A DNA stretch of 57,822 nucleotides from the NCBI GenBank assembly GCA_017530965.1, contig JAFXLS010000039.1, positions 1 through 57,822 on the forward strand, written 5' to 3'. Below are positions 1 through 9,158 of the stretch, piece by piece. Origin of the DNA: Fibrobacter sp. GTDB taxonomy: Bacteria > Fibrobacterota > Fibrobacteria > Fibrobacterales > Fibrobacteraceae. How positions within the stretch are numbered: the stretch's first letter is position 1; each line of letters begins with the position of its first letter. The notes beneath the pieces are model-generated. The model did no database searches and had not been told where the DNA came from. It worked only from the letters and a program-made list of their open reading frames with translations. The translations under genes were made by a program, and so were the position numbers.

Positions 1-348
1 CTTCCGTGCCGTGCAGACAGCTTTATGGGCGGTCATTTTGTGATGGGTCATGTGGACTGCATTACCGAAGTCATCAAGGTGACTCCGCGCGAGACGGGTG
101 TCGAAGTGGATTTGAAACTCCCTGCAGACCTCCGTCGCTATGTGATTCGCCGCGGTTCGATTTCGCTTAACGGAATCAGCCTCACGGTCGCTGAAAAGTT
201 CGAGGATTCCATTCGCGTGTGCATTATCCCTGAAACGCTTGCCCGCACGAACCTGCGCAATTGGGTTCCGGGAACTATCGTGAATGTGGAAGTCGACATG
301 CTTGGCAAGTATATTGAAAATTATCTGAAGGAACGTGACCTTGCTTAA
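1..348 (+). CDS. ribE: Riboflavin synthase alpha subunit (5' end outside window)
   Basis: Riboflavin synthase dismutates two 6,7-dimethyl-8-ribityllumazine molecules into riboflavin, the last step of the pathway. The reading frame is open from base 1, so the N-terminus lies outside the window; the first ATG at 25 is internal. The visible part holds the [10 protein letters not shown] motif that ends the first lumazine-binding repeat, then the second repeat with [12 protein letters not shown] and a C-terminal GKYIEN, all typical of the family. The stop overlaps the next gene by 14 bases, so translation is probably coupled. Followed directly by ribBA and ribH. Confidence is high from motifs and context. 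Confidence 0.95.
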   Translation, partial: LPCRADSFMGGHFVMGHVDCITEVIKVTPRETGVEVDLKLPADLRRYVIRRGSISLNGISLTVAEKFEDSIRVCIIPETLARTNLRNWVPGTIVNVEVDMLGKYIENYLKERDLA

Positions 349-1573
349 TACGATTGAAGAGGCCATAGAAGATTTTAAGAACGGCAAGTTTTTGATTGTG
401 GTCGATGACGAAGACCGCGAAAACGAAGGCGATTTTGTCATCGCCGCCGAAAAGATTACGCCTGAAAAGGTGAACTTCATGCTGCACGAAGGTCGTGGCG
501 TGCTTTGCGCACCGCTCCCGATCAAGCGCTGCCATGAACTGAACCTCACGCGGCAGACCGCCGAGAACACCTCGATTTTGGGAACGCCGTTTACCATCAT
601 GGTCGACAAGATTGAAGGCTGCACCACGGGTGTGTCCGCTCACGACCGCGCTGCAACGATTCTCGCTCTTTCGGACCCGAATTCCAAGCCCAGCGACTTC
701 GGGCGGCCGGGGCATATTTCGCCCCTGTACGCCCAGGAAGAGGGCGTACTCCGTCGCGCAGGCCATACCGAAGCGGCTGTAGATTTGGCAAAGCTTGCGG
801 GCCTGCGCCCGGCGGCCGCCTTGATTGAAATCATGAACGAAGACGGCACGATGGCTCGTATGCCGCAGCTTCAGGAAGTCGCAAAGAAGTTTGGTCTCAA
901 GATTATCTCGATCCGCGACCTGATTGACTACCGCCTGAGAAACGAAAAGCTCGTGCAGCGCGTAGCTGCTCCGCACGTGTCGACCAAGTACGGCGACTTT
1001 ACCGCCTACGCTTACAAGAGCAAGACCGACGGTGTAGAACATGTGGCCTGGGTCGCCGGTAACCCCGACTTCAGCAAGCCGGTGTATGTGCGTGTGCATA
1101 GCGAATGCCTTACGGGCGACATCTTTGGTAGCCTCCGCTGCGATTGTGGCGAACAGCTGGCCGCCGCCATGAAGTTCATTGGCGAGCACGGCGGCGTGTT
1201 CCTTTACATGCGCGGTCAGGAAGGCCGAGGAATCGGTCTTTGCAACAAGCTCCGCGCTTACGAACTACAGGAAAAGGGCATGGACACGGTCGAAGCGAAC
1301 TTGCACCTTGGGTTCAAGTCGGACCTGCGCCAGTACGGTACGGGCGCCCAGATTCTTGCCGACCTCGGCGTCAAGGAAATGCGACTGCTCACGAACAACC
1401 CGAGCAAGATTTCGGGCATTACGGCCTATGGCCTTAAAATCGTGGAACGCGTGCCGATCGAAATTAAGCCGAACAAGGAAAACTTGTTCTACCTGCTCAC
1501 GAAGCAGAAGAAGATGGGACACCAGCTGCACGTGGATGCCGCTGCCGAAGCGAATTTGAAAGAGGATAAGTAA
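335..1573 (+). CDS. ribBA: Bifunctional 3,4-dihydroxy-2-butanone-4-phosphate synthase / GTP cyclohydrolase II
   Basis: Supplies both precursors of riboflavin: the N-terminal half makes DHBP from ribulose 5-phosphate and the C-terminal half opens GTP. The start is a GTG at 335 inside the end of ribE, giving 412 aa. The RibB domain (about residues 1-200) shows [10 protein letters not shown], the acidic metal/substrate loop, and later GRPGHISPL and [11 protein letters not shown]. The RibA domain (about 205-400) shows [20 protein letters not shown], whose three Cys bind zinc, then GQEGRGIGL and TNNPSKI. Length is normal for the fusion. The next gene begins at the base after the stop. Confidence 0.97.
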   Translation: MTLLNTIEEAIEDFKNGKFLIVVDDEDRENEGDFVIAAEKITPEKVNFMLHEGRGVLCAPLPIKRCHELNLTRQTAENTSILGTPFTIMVDKIEGCTTGVSAHDRAATILALSDPNSKPSDFGRPGHISPLYAQEEGVLRRAGHTEAAVDLAKLAGLRPAAALIEIMNEDGTMARMPQLQEVAKKFGLKIISIRDLIDYRLRNEKLVQRVAAPHVSTKYGDFTAYAYKSKTDGVEHVAWVAGNPDFSKPVYVRVHSECLTGDIFGSLRCDCGEQLAAAMKFIGEHGGVFLYMRGQEGRGIGLCNKLRAYELQEKGMDTVEANLHLGFKSDLRQYGTGAQILADLGVKEMRLLTNNPSKISGITAYGLKIVERVPIEIKPNKENLFYLLTKQKKMGHQLHVDAAAEANLKEDK

Positions 1574-2038
1574 ATGGTGAACGAAATCAAGAATTCCCTG
1601 AATGGAACGGGCCTCAAGGTGGCAATCGCCGTTGCCCGCTTTAACGAGGTCGTGACGGACAAGCTCCTGGAAGGGGCTGTGCGTCAGCTTGAGCTGCTCG
1701 GTGTAGCAGACAAGGATATCACCGTCGTGCATGTGCCGGGTGCATTCGAACTCCCGGGCGTGTGCCGTCGCCTCGCTGACAGCGGCAAGTACAGTGCCGT
1801 GATGGCGCTCGGCGCCGTAATCCGCGGCGAGACCAGCCACTACGACGTGGTGGTGAACGCTTCTACCGGTGGCATCGCAAACATCGCCGCCGAAGGCAAG
1901 CTCCCTGTGATTCTTGGAATCCTCACCACCGATACCGTGGACCAGGCAATGAACCGTGCAGGCCTCAAGGCCGGAAACCTCGGCTCCAGCTGGGCATCTA
2001 CCGCCGTCGAAATGGCAAACCTTTACAAGGATATCTAG
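1574..2038 (+). CDS. ribH: 6,7-dimethyl-8-ribityllumazine synthase
   Basis: Condenses the RibA-derived pyrimidine with DHBP to form lumazine, the substrate of RibE. The 154-aa protein has the family's VARFNEVVTDKLLEGA start, the VPGAFELPG loop, ALGAVIRGETSHYD with the catalytic His, and PVILGILTTDT. It starts at the base after the ribBA stop and closes the operon as seen here. No hairpin terminator is obvious after it; a repeat-rich spacer follows before nusB. Confidence 0.97.
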   Translation: MVNEIKNSLNGTGLKVAIAVARFNEVVTDKLLEGAVRQLELLGVADKDITVVHVPGAFELPGVCRRLADSGKYSAVMALGAVIRGETSHYDVVVNASTGGIANIAAEGKLPVILGILTTDTVDQAMNRAGLKAGNLGSSWASTAVEMANLYKDI

Positions 2039-2053
2039 AAACGAACTTTTGAT

Positions 2054-2119
2054 AATGTGTAATGTGTAATGACAAATGCCTAATTACTCACTTCACATTT
2101 CACACTTCACATTTCACAT
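2054..2119. repeat. TGTGWAATG-type short repeat cluster (family D, copy 1)
   Basis: The spacer between ribH and nusB holds two head-to-tail TGTGTAATG-like units followed by reverse-oriented CACTTCACATTT units, so the whole can fold back on itself. The same words recur at 30940-30957, 41391-41430 and 45809-45871. I regard it as a dispersed imperfect inverted repeat; its function is unknown. Confidence 0.6.
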
Positions 2120-2132
2120 CTGAATCTTGATT

Positions 2133-2567
2133 ATGAAAATATCTTACAGACCCGCTCGCGTTTTTGCCATGCAGCTCTTGTATGCCATGGAAATTACGGG
2201 CCAGACCGCAGGGGAGGCTCTTCCGGGAGTTCTCGAATCCCAGCCCCTTCACGCTGAACAGAAAAAGTATGGAATGAAGTTGGTGGACCTGGTGCAGGCC
2301 CATCGCGAAGAACTCGACGAAAACATCAAGGCTGCGGCTGCCCACTGGGAACTGGACCGCATGGCAAGCCTTGACCGCATTGTGCTCCGCATTGCGATGG
2401 TCGAACTTTCTTACATCCCCGAAATCCCCATGAAGGTCGCCATTACCGAAGCGGTGCAGATTGCCGCCAAGTACAGCACCGACAATTCGGATTCTTTCGT
2501 GAATGGCCTTTTGACTGGCTTTATGCGTAACCGTGGCATGGTTGTCACCGAACCTAAGGAAAAGTAA
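2133..2567 (+). CDS. nusB: Transcription antitermination factor NusB
   Basis: NusB is an all-helical RNA-binding protein that, with NusE (S10), joins the rRNA antitermination complex. I start it at the ATG at 2133 (144 aa); a TTG two codons upstream is also possible. Family hallmarks are the N-terminal RVFAMQLLYAMEITG (general form R..a.q.LY..e), the middle DRIVLRIAMVELSYIPEIP, and the C-terminal VAITEAVQIAAKYSTDNSDSFVNGLL. NusB next to riboflavin genes, often after ribH, is common in bacteria. The stop is one base before the start of the next gene. Confidence 0.95.
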   Translation: MKISYRPARVFAMQLLYAMEITGQTAGEALPGVLESQPLHAEQKKYGMKLVDLVQAHREELDENIKAAAAHWELDRMASLDRIVLRIAMVELSYIPEIPMKVAITEAVQIAAKYSTDNSDSFVNGLLTGFMRNRGMVVTEPKEK

Positions 2568-2568
2568 A

Positions 2569-5500
2569 ATGCTCAAGGAAAAATGGATGAAACATATCTT
2601 CGCAGGCATTGCGGCATTAGTGGCACTGGTTGTGTATGTGCTGACAATGGCTCCTACGGTAAGCTTCTGGGATTGCGGCGAATTTGTCGCTTGCGCCAAT
2701 ACCTTGGGTATTCCGCATCCTCCTGGAACTCCGTTCTTCGTGTTCCTTGCCCGTGCAGTTATCGTGCTGCTCCCGTTCGTGGGTGAAATTGCAAAGCGCG
2801 TAAACTACATCTCGGTGGTGAGCTCCGCGGCGACCGTCTATGTGACGGCTCTCTTTGCCTGGGAACTTCTCGCAACCGTGCTCAAGACGGACGCCTTGGC
2901 TGAAAAGATTACCGGTAAGGTCCGTACGGCCGTGCTCGGCTCTGCCGCCCTTGTCGCCGGTTTCCTCCTGACCTTCTCGGACACCTTCTGGTTCAACGCT
3001 GTCGAAGCCGAAGTTTACGGCATCGCCATGCTGATCTTGATGCTTGTGTCTTACCTCGGTCTCGTTTGGTACAACAAGCGTAACGAAGACTACAGCGACC
3101 GCATTCTGATTTTCATTTGCTACATCGCCTTCCTCGGCGTGGGCGCTCACCTTTACACCATGCTTACGGTTCCTGCCGTGTTTGCGCTTTTGCTCGTAGC
3201 CGAACCCAAGAAGATTGTGGAACGCATTCCTATCTGGATTACGGGTACGCTCCTTTGCTCCGTGATTTACATGGTGTCCGCCTTTATCGAAATCTCTTTC
3301 ATTTGCTTGATCGCCCTTTCGATTCTCTGCCTTGCCAAGCCCTTCAAGAGCAAGGGTGTGCAGCGCAGCATGCGTCTGTCCTTGGCATTTGCCTTCTTCG
3401 CCCTGATCGGTTACAGCACCCATCTCTACATTCCGATCCGTTCGGAACTGAACCCGATTATCGACGAAAACGACCCCGAAATCAACATCCGCGACGAACA
3501 AGGCAACTTGCAGCTCGGCAACCTGTTCAAGGATGAAAATTGGGTTGCCTTCAACAACTTCATCGAACGTAAGCAGTACGGCTCCGAAAGCATGATCAGC
3601 CGTGCTTTCTACCGTCGTTCCCGCATTAGCCATCAGTTCCTCTCTTTCCCGCACATGGGTTACGGTGGATATCAGATGGCTCAGTACCTGCCCTACAAGG
3701 TGGGTGATGTGAACTATGCAAACGGTGTCTATACCTTCGATGCTTCCGATAACCAGCCGGTGGAACGCTTTGGTATCAAGTTCCCCACACAGATGAGCTT
3801 TATGGGCGATGCAACGCTCCCGCAGTTCATGATGTTCCTGCTCTTTAACGGCCTCCTGGTGATGGTCTGCGTGTTCGTTTGGAAGCGCAACCGCAACATG
3901 GGCGTGTTCGTCTCCGTGCTATATGCCCTTTGCTCTCTCGGCCTGTTGTTCTATATCAACTTCGCCGATGGCACCCGCATGGAACAGCGCGATCACGACT
4001 ACTGGGTGTCTGTCATGAGCCGCAATGTGTCTGATCTGAACAGCCGCGGTATGGGTATTTCCGCTTTGCCGGACCCGAACGAACTTATCGACATGCGTCA
4101 GAATATCGAATACACCAAGATCCGTATGGAAACGCTCAAGGCTCGCGGAGCAAATGAATCCCGCTTGGCTGACCTCCAGCGTGAACTTGATGGTTACACC
4201 AATTCCGTTGTTTGGCAGAATTGGCAGAAGATTGAAAGTGGCTTTGCCCAGGTGGGTAGCCGCGCTCCGTTCCCCGATGCCGTGCATCTGGAAGTTCGCG
4301 AACGTGACTATTTCTACACTCCGGCCTTCATTTTCATGAGCATGATTTACGGTATCGGTGCCGGTATCTTGGTGTTCCTGGTGGCAACTTCTAGCTTTGC
4401 TGCCTTTGCAAACCCGGTGGCCGCAGCTTTGGTGGCAGTGTCCTTCCTGGTGCCTTGCATTTCGAACTACAAGGAACATGACCGCTCTGGTCTCTGGGTT
4501 CCTTGGGATTACGCATTCAACCTGCTCAATAGCTGCCGCCCGAACGCCATCCTCTTTACGAACGGTGATAACGATACCTTCCCGCTGTGGTTTGCACAGG
4601 AAGTCGCTGGCGTGCGTAAGGACGTTCGCGTGGTGAACCTTTCGCTGGGTAATACCGATTGGTACATTAAGCAGATGCTCGACAACGAGCCGATTCTTAA
4701 GCTCAGCTATGACAAGGCTGCCATTGACCGCGACATGGTGCTCGACAACAGCTCTGCCTCTAACCCGAACCATCTGGTTTCGACTTGGGTCAAGAACGCC
4801 CAGCGCTTGATGCCGCAGCTCAAGAACCGTATCGATGCCATGGAAGGCCAGCAGCTTTCTGCCGCTGATTCTGCCAAGCTCATGCAGTTCAAGGTGCATT
4901 ATCAGGTGTGGGACGCCTTTACCGAATGGGCTGCCCGTACCCGTAGCGGCATGATGCTCACGCAGCACAAGCTGGTGATTGATCTTGCTCTCCAGAATAT
5001 GGACAAGCCGATTGAAATTTCGACGACGGTCGGTACTTCCAACTTCATGGGCCTTGAAAAGTACATGGTGCAAGAAGGCATGGTCTACAATTTCGTGAAG
5101 GGTGATTTGAACCCCAAGCGCAACGCCTTTGATGCGAAGTACACGGCAAACCTCATCGATTCCGTGTTCAAGTTCCGTGGCCTCGGCGACGGCACTGCAT
5201 ACATCAACGAAGAAACGTCTCGCTTGCTTTCGGGCTATGTTTCTCTGTACCTGCAGATTTCCTTCGATGCTCGCGACCAGATTTCCAAGCTCCGCAACGA
5301 ACATCCGTTTACAGCCGAAAAGAAGGCTCAGGTGGATAGCCTCGCTGCAGCTGCGTCCAAGTACCTTGAAATGGGTATGAAGCAGTTCCCGAACGAATGG
5401 CGCAACTACTGGGCTGCCGCATTCGTGTACGAAGCCGCTGGCCAGAAGGCTAAGGCTCAGGAAGTACTGAATCGCGGTCTCGAAAATGTTCCGGCTTACG

Positions 5501-5655
5501 AAGAAGGCGGCCGTGCCCGTCTCCTCATGAGCGGCCGCCAGATTGAACAGATGTCCGACGAACCGCTGCAGGTCGAAGCCCCGGCGGAACCCGAGTCGGA
5601 TTCCGCCCAAAAGGATTCTGCCAAGGAACCTGCCGTAGTTGCTGCAGCGAACTAA
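2569..5655 (+). CDS. DUF2723 family polytopic membrane protein, GT-C glycosyltransferase-like
   Basis: A 1028-aa membrane protein of the DUF2723 family, common in Bacteroidota and relatives and structurally like GT-C protein O-mannosyltransferases; its substrate is not established here. The N-terminal half has about ten hydrophobic segments. The first periplasmic loop carries SFWDCGEF followed by GIPHPPGTPFF, the family signature, with Asp and Glu in the place of the GT-C catalytic acids. A second membrane block lies near residues 590-640, then a soluble region with FTNGDNDTFPLW, TPR-like helices and an acidic tail rich in Glu, Ala and Ser. Start chosen at ATG 2569, one base after the nusB stop; M7 is an alternative. 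The two polyprenol-phosphate sugar synthases downstream could supply its lipid-linked donor (inference). Confidence 0.85.
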   Translation: MLKEKWMKHIFAGIAALVALVVYVLTMAPTVSFWDCGEFVACANTLGIPHPPGTPFFVFLARAVIVLLPFVGEIAKRVNYISVVSSAATVYVTALFAWELLATVLKTDALAEKITGKVRTAVLGSAALVAGFLLTFSDTFWFNAVEAEVYGIAMLILMLVSYLGLVWYNKRNEDYSDRILIFICYIAFLGVGAHLYTMLTVPAVFALLLVAEPKKIVERIPIWITGTLLCSVIYMVSAFIEISFICLIALSILCLAKPFKSKGVQRSMRLSLAFAFFALIGYSTHLYIPIRSELNPIIDENDPEINIRDEQGNLQLGNLFKDENWVAFNNFIERKQYGSESMISRAFYRRSRISHQFLSFPHMGYGGYQMAQYLPYKVGDVNYANGVYTFDASDNQPVERFGIKFPTQMSFMGDATLPQFMMFLLFNGLLVMVCVFVWKRNRNMGVFVSVLYALCSLGLLFYINFADGTRMEQRDHDYWVSVMSRNVSDLNSRGMGISALPDPNELIDMRQNIEYTKIRMETLKARGANESRLADLQRELDGYTNSVVWQNWQKIESGFAQVGSRAPFPDAVHLEVRERDYFYTPAFIFMSMIYGIGAGILVFLVATSSFAAFANPVAAALVAVSFLVPCISNYKEHDRSGLWVPWDYAFNLLNSCRPNAILFTNGDNDTFPLWFAQEVAGVRKDVRVVNLSLGNTDWYIKQMLDNEPILKLSYDKAAIDRDMVLDNSSASNPNHLVSTWVKNAQRLMPQLKNRIDAMEGQQLSAADSAKLMQFKVHYQVWDAFTEWAARTRSGMMLTQHKLVIDLALQNMDKPIEISTTVGTSNFMGLEKYMVQEGMVYNFVKGDLNPKRNAFDAKYTANLIDSVFKFRGLGDGTAYINEETSRLLSGYVSLYLQISFDARDQISKLRNEHPFTAEKKAQVDSLAAAASKYLEMGMKQFPNEWRNYWAAAFVYEAAGQKAKAQEVLNRGLENVPAYEEGGRARLLMSGRQIEQMSDEPLQVEAPAEPESDSAQKDSAKEPAVVAAAN

Positions 5656-5695
5656 TTAGGTCTGTTGTTATTTGCGATAAGAAGAGAGGATACGA

Positions 5696-6631
5696 ATGGA
5701 TTTGAGTCTTGTTATTCCGGTCAAGGAAGAAAGCGAGAACCTTCCCGAACTTTTTAAGGAAATCGTAGCGGCTATCGAGCCTACCGGCTTTACCTACGAA
5801 GTCATCGTCATCGATGACGGTAGCCGCGACAATACTTGGGAAGTGGTGGAGTCCTTATCCAAGGAGTATTCCTTTATTCGCGCCTTCCGCTTCCAGTTCA
5901 ACTGCGGTAAGGCGGCTGGTCTTGCTTTCGGTTTTTCCAAAGCTCGCGGCAAGTATGTGGCCACGTTGGATGGCGACTTGCAAGATGACCCGCTTGAAAT
6001 CCCGAAGATGATCAAGATTCTGGATGACGGTTACGACTTGGTTTCGGGTTGGAAAATCCGTCGCTTGGATCCCTGGCACAAGACATGGCCCTCTAAGCTT
6101 TTCAACTTGACGGTCTCGATTGTGTGCGGCCAGCGTTTGCACGACTTCAATTGCGGTATCAAGGCCTATCGCAGTTCCGTGGTGCGTTTTATTCACCTGT
6201 ATGGTGATTACCACCGCTTTATCCCCGTCATGGCCAAGTGGCAGGGCTTCCGCATTACCGAAATGCCGGTGGCTCACCGCGCCCGTGTCCACGGGGTTTC
6301 CAAGTACGGTGTGTCCCGCTTGGTATCCGGGTTCTTGGATTTGGTGTCCCTCATGTTCATGCGCAGTTTCTCTTCGAAGCCGCTCCATTTCTTTGGACTT
6401 CTGGGACTCATTTTCATGCTGATTGGTTTTGGTATTTCGGGCTACTTTGGCTACGAATGGCTGCAGACTGGCGCCCTCCACGTGCGCCCGCTCCTGTTGG
6501 CTGGCGGATTCTCGCTGGTGATGGGTGTGCAGTTCATTTCGCTTGGTCTTTTGGGCGAAATGATGAATGGTAGCAAAAAACAGAGCTATCCGGTGGCCGA
6601 ATCGATTCGTGAAATTGTAGATTTGAGTTAG
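5696..6631 (+). CDS. GT2 glycosyltransferase, polyprenyl-phosphate sugar transferase (GtrB/ArnC-like)
   Basis: A 311-aa family 2 glycosyltransferase that should transfer a sugar from a nucleotide donor to polyprenyl phosphate at the inner membrane face. The catalytic domain (about 1-230) shows VIDDGSRDNT, the DGDLQDDP metal motif, and FNCGIKAYR. Two transmembrane helices follow at about 235-260 and 270-295, as in the GtrB/DPMS group. An AGAGAGG-like ribosome site precedes ATG 5696. It sits between DUF2723 and a second DPM-type synthase, 15 bases before the latter. The sugar cannot be read from sequence. Confidence 0.88.
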   Translation: MDLSLVIPVKEESENLPELFKEIVAAIEPTGFTYEVIVIDDGSRDNTWEVVESLSKEYSFIRAFRFQFNCGKAAGLAFGFSKARGKYVATLDGDLQDDPLEIPKMIKILDDGYDLVSGWKIRRLDPWHKTWPSKLFNLTVSIVCGQRLHDFNCGIKAYRSSVVRFIHLYGDYHRFIPVMAKWQGFRITEMPVAHRARVHGVSKYGVSRLVSGFLDLVSLMFMRSFSSKPLHFFGLLGLIFMLIGFGISGYFGYEWLQTGALHVRPLLLAGGFSLVMGVQFISLGLLGEMMNGSKKQSYPVAESIREIVDLS

Positions 6632-6645
6632 GAGAAAGCTGGTTT

Positions 6646-7359
6646 ATGGCGTACCCTAAAAGTCTTGTAATTGTTCCGACCTATAATGAGAAAGAAAACA
6701 TCATGCTCATTATGTCGGCTATTTTGGAACAGAACGAATGTATCGAAATCTTGGTGGTCGACGATGGCAGTCCCGATGGTACGGGCGATATGGTCGAAGA
6801 AGAAACCAAGAAGAATCCCCGCGTACACCTGATCCGCCGAAAGGGCAAGATGGGTCTCGGTTCCGCATACGTGACTGGCTTTAAGTGGGCTCTTGAACGC
6901 GACTATGAACGCGTTTTTGAAATGGACGCCGACTTTAGCCATGCTCCGACGGATTTGAATCGTTTCTTGGAAACCGCCGAAGAAGCTGATCTGGTGCTCG
7001 GTAGCCGCTACCAGAATCACCGCATCAGCGTGGTGAACTGGGATTTGCGTCGCCTGATTCTCAGCTACGGTGCAAACGTCTATACCCGCATCGTGACGGG
7101 ACTCCCGATTAGCGATGCCACGGGCGGTTTCAAGTGCTTCCGCCGCGAAGCGTTGCAGGCCTTGAACCTCGACAAGATGAAGAGTGACGGTTACTGCTTC
7201 CAGATTGAAACTACCTTCAAGATTTGGAAGAAGGGGCTCCGCGTCAAGGAAATTCCTATCGTGTTTACCGACCGCACCCGCGGAACTTCCAAGATGAGCG
7301 GCGGCATTATCTCCGAAGCTTTCTTCCTGGTCCTTAAACTCCGTTTAGGCCTCGCATAA
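6646..7359 (+). CDS. Polyprenol monophosphomannose synthase-like GT2 (DPM1 type)
   Basis: A 237-aa GT2 enzyme without C-terminal membrane helices, resembling soluble dolichol/polyprenol-phosphate mannose synthases. Visible motifs are VPTYNEKENI at the N-terminus, VVDDGSPDGTGD, the DADFSHAP metal motif, LGSRY, and SDATGGFKCFRREAL; the end VFTDRTRGTSKMS is typical of DPM1. It probably makes polyprenyl-phosphate-mannose (family inference) for a GT-C enzyme such as the DUF2723 protein. Encoded tightly after another GT2 and 19 bases before a third. Confidence 0.88.
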   Translation: MAYPKSLVIVPTYNEKENIMLIMSAILEQNECIEILVVDDGSPDGTGDMVEEETKKNPRVHLIRRKGKMGLGSAYVTGFKWALERDYERVFEMDADFSHAPTDLNRFLETAEEADLVLGSRYQNHRISVVNWDLRRLILSYGANVYTRIVTGLPISDATGGFKCFRREALQALNLDKMKSDGYCFQIETTFKIWKKGLRVKEIPIVFTDRTRGTSKMSGGIISEAFFLVLKLRLGLA

Positions 7360-7378
7360 CTTCTTACTGTCTACTCCT

Positions 7379-9076
7379 ATGTATTCTTGCTCCATTATCA
7401 TCATCGCTTACAATTCTTGTGACTTTATCCCGGCTTGCTTAAAGTCCGTGCGCGATGCGTGCGAAAATGTGGATGCACAGATTATCGTTCTTGATAACGG
7501 CTCCGAATCACCGATTCTGCCCGAAATCAAGGCTTATTTCCCCGAGGTCCTTTGGATTGATTCCAAGGAAAACCTAGGCTTTGGCAAGGGCTGTAACCTC
7601 GCCGAAAAACAGGCGACAAAGCCGTACTTGTTCTTTATCAACCCCGATACGGTGGTGTCCCGCGATTCCTTTACCAAGGTGCTTAATTTTATGGAAGAGC
7701 ATCCGGAAGCGGGAACGGTGGGCTGCCGTATTTTGAATGAAGATGGCTCTATTCAGTGGGCTTGCCGTCGTTCGTTCCCGACGATTATTTCGGCTGTTTC
7801 GAAGACGATCGGGCTTGCCGCTCTATTCCCGAAGAGCAAGCTGCTGGCCAGCTATAACATGACTTTCGCCGACCCCGACGCGATTACCGAAGTGGACGCC
7901 ATTAGTGGTTCCTTCTTCTGTATCAAGCGTGACTTGTACGAAGAATTGAAAGGCTTCGACGAAGATTTCTTCATGTACGGCGAAGATCTGGACCTTTGCT
8001 TTAGAACGAAGGCGTCTGGGCACAAAAATTATTACACACCCTCTACGAACATTCTTCATTTTAAGGGACAGAGCTGTCGCACTCGCCGCTGGGGCTCCTA
8101 TGTGGATTTCTACAAGGCGATGCTCATCTTTGTGAAAAAGCACAAGGACCTTTACTTTGTTCCGAATTTCTTGGTGTCTTTCGGTATTCTTTTTGCTGCA
8201 TTTGTGGGGATGTTCTCCAGGCTTATTCCGAAGTTCTGGAAGATGTTTCTGGACTTGGGTGTCATTGCCATTTGGGCATTCGTGTTCCTGGGACGCGGCG
8301 ATTCCATTGCCCGGTCTTGTGCCAAGATGGAGCTTAGTGGCGATGCTGCTCTGAATTGCATAGACTACTCCGTAGTCGTAAAGCATTCCATGTTGAGTGT
8401 GTCCCAGTTCGAGGACTGGTGGCTGGTAGGCTTGGTGGCCGTCTTGAACATGGTTTTCCTTATTTTCCGCGGGGAATACACGGTTTCTAGCCTTAAGGGC
8501 GAAAAGTTCCTGAGGTATCTGATTCCCCTGAACTTGCTCACGGTGGGTGGGTATGCCGCATTCCGCTATTTCACCCAGACTCCGGTGGTTAATGACGAAA
8601 TCAGTTTCTTGCCTTACGACCGCAACTGGATTGCCATTGTGGTTTCGACCTGTTTGGTGATTCCCTTTGCGCTTTTCGTATGGCGCCGTGTCGCATTTTG
8701 GATAAACTATTTCTACCGTATCTTTGCCAAGAAACGTCATCGCTCCATTTTGCTTGGTGGCCGCGAAGATTCTCTTAGCAACTGGTTCGACAGCTACAAT
8801 GTCATTCCCGGAATCGAAATTCTGGGTTGCGTGAGTTCTGAACCCGAAAAAATCAGCGAAGAGAACCGTCAGCATCTTTTAGGTCCCCTTTCCGAGATGG
8901 AATCGATTTGCAACCGTACCGGCTGTCGCGAACTGTTGGTGGTGTCCAATTTTTCGGGCTATCGCGAAGATTTCGACATCAATTGGCTCGATAGCCTCGG
9001 TTTGCGCGTGTTTTTGCTGATTGGAAACGGAAAAGAGGGCAATTATGCCCTTGTAAACCTCAAATATCTGCACTAA
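7379..9076 (+). CDS. GT2 glycosyltransferase (rhamnosyltransferase-like) fused to membrane and CoA_binding_3-like domains
   Basis: A 565-aa three-part protein. Residues 1-270 are a GT2 domain with IIIAYNSCDFI, LDNGSESPI, INPDTVV and the FMYGEDLDLCFR motif of WbbL-like rhamnosyltransferases. Residues about 260-460 contain several hydrophobic helices. The last 110 residues, from RSILLGGREDS through GCVSSEPE and LLGPLSEMESI to RELLVVSNFSGY, read like the Rossmann-type nucleotide-binding part (CoA_binding_3) of polyprenyl glycosylphosphotransferases, but the sugar-transferase domain that normally follows is absent. This architecture is unusual and the fused role is unknown. Last gene of the glycosylation block. 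Confidence 0.75.
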   Translation: MYSCSIIIIAYNSCDFIPACLKSVRDACENVDAQIIVLDNGSESPILPEIKAYFPEVLWIDSKENLGFGKGCNLAEKQATKPYLFFINPDTVVSRDSFTKVLNFMEEHPEAGTVGCRILNEDGSIQWACRRSFPTIISAVSKTIGLAALFPKSKLLASYNMTFADPDAITEVDAISGSFFCIKRDLYEELKGFDEDFFMYGEDLDLCFRTKASGHKNYYTPSTNILHFKGQSCRTRRWGSYVDFYKAMLIFVKKHKDLYFVPNFLVSFGILFAAFVGMFSRLIPKFWKMFLDLGVIAIWAFVFLGRGDSIARSCAKMELSGDAALNCIDYSVVVKHSMLSVSQFEDWWLVGLVAVLNMVFLIFRGEYTVSSLKGEKFLRYLIPLNLLTVGGYAAFRYFTQTPVVNDEISFLPYDRNWIAIVVSTCLVIPFALFVWRRVAFWINYFYRIFAKKRHRSILLGGREDSLSNWFDSYNVIPGIEILGCVSSEPEKISEENRQHLLGPLSEMESICNRTGCRELLVVSNFSGYREDFDINWLDSLGLRVFLLIGNGKEGNYALVNLKYLH

Positions 9077-9123
9077 AGCCCAAAATCCTTATATAATCTT
9101 TACACTTTACGCGAAAATGATGT

Positions 9124-9131
9124 TATTTTTT
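9124..9131 (+). promoter_or_regulatory. TAnnTTTT promoter element before the Trm112-like gene
   Basis: TATTTTTT in an AT-rich 82-base gap after the glycosyltransferase genes, 27 bases before ATG 9159; AAGG near 9150 may be the ribosome site. Weak on its own. Confidence 0.3.
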
Positions 9132-9158
9132 GTGTAAGTATTTGATTATTAAGGTTTT

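Noticed and set aside
2617..5610. Long minus-strand frames of 345 and 563 aa
   Set aside because: They lie opposite the DUF2723 gene, whose plus-strand protein has coherent membrane helices and family motifs; the reverse frames show no domain.
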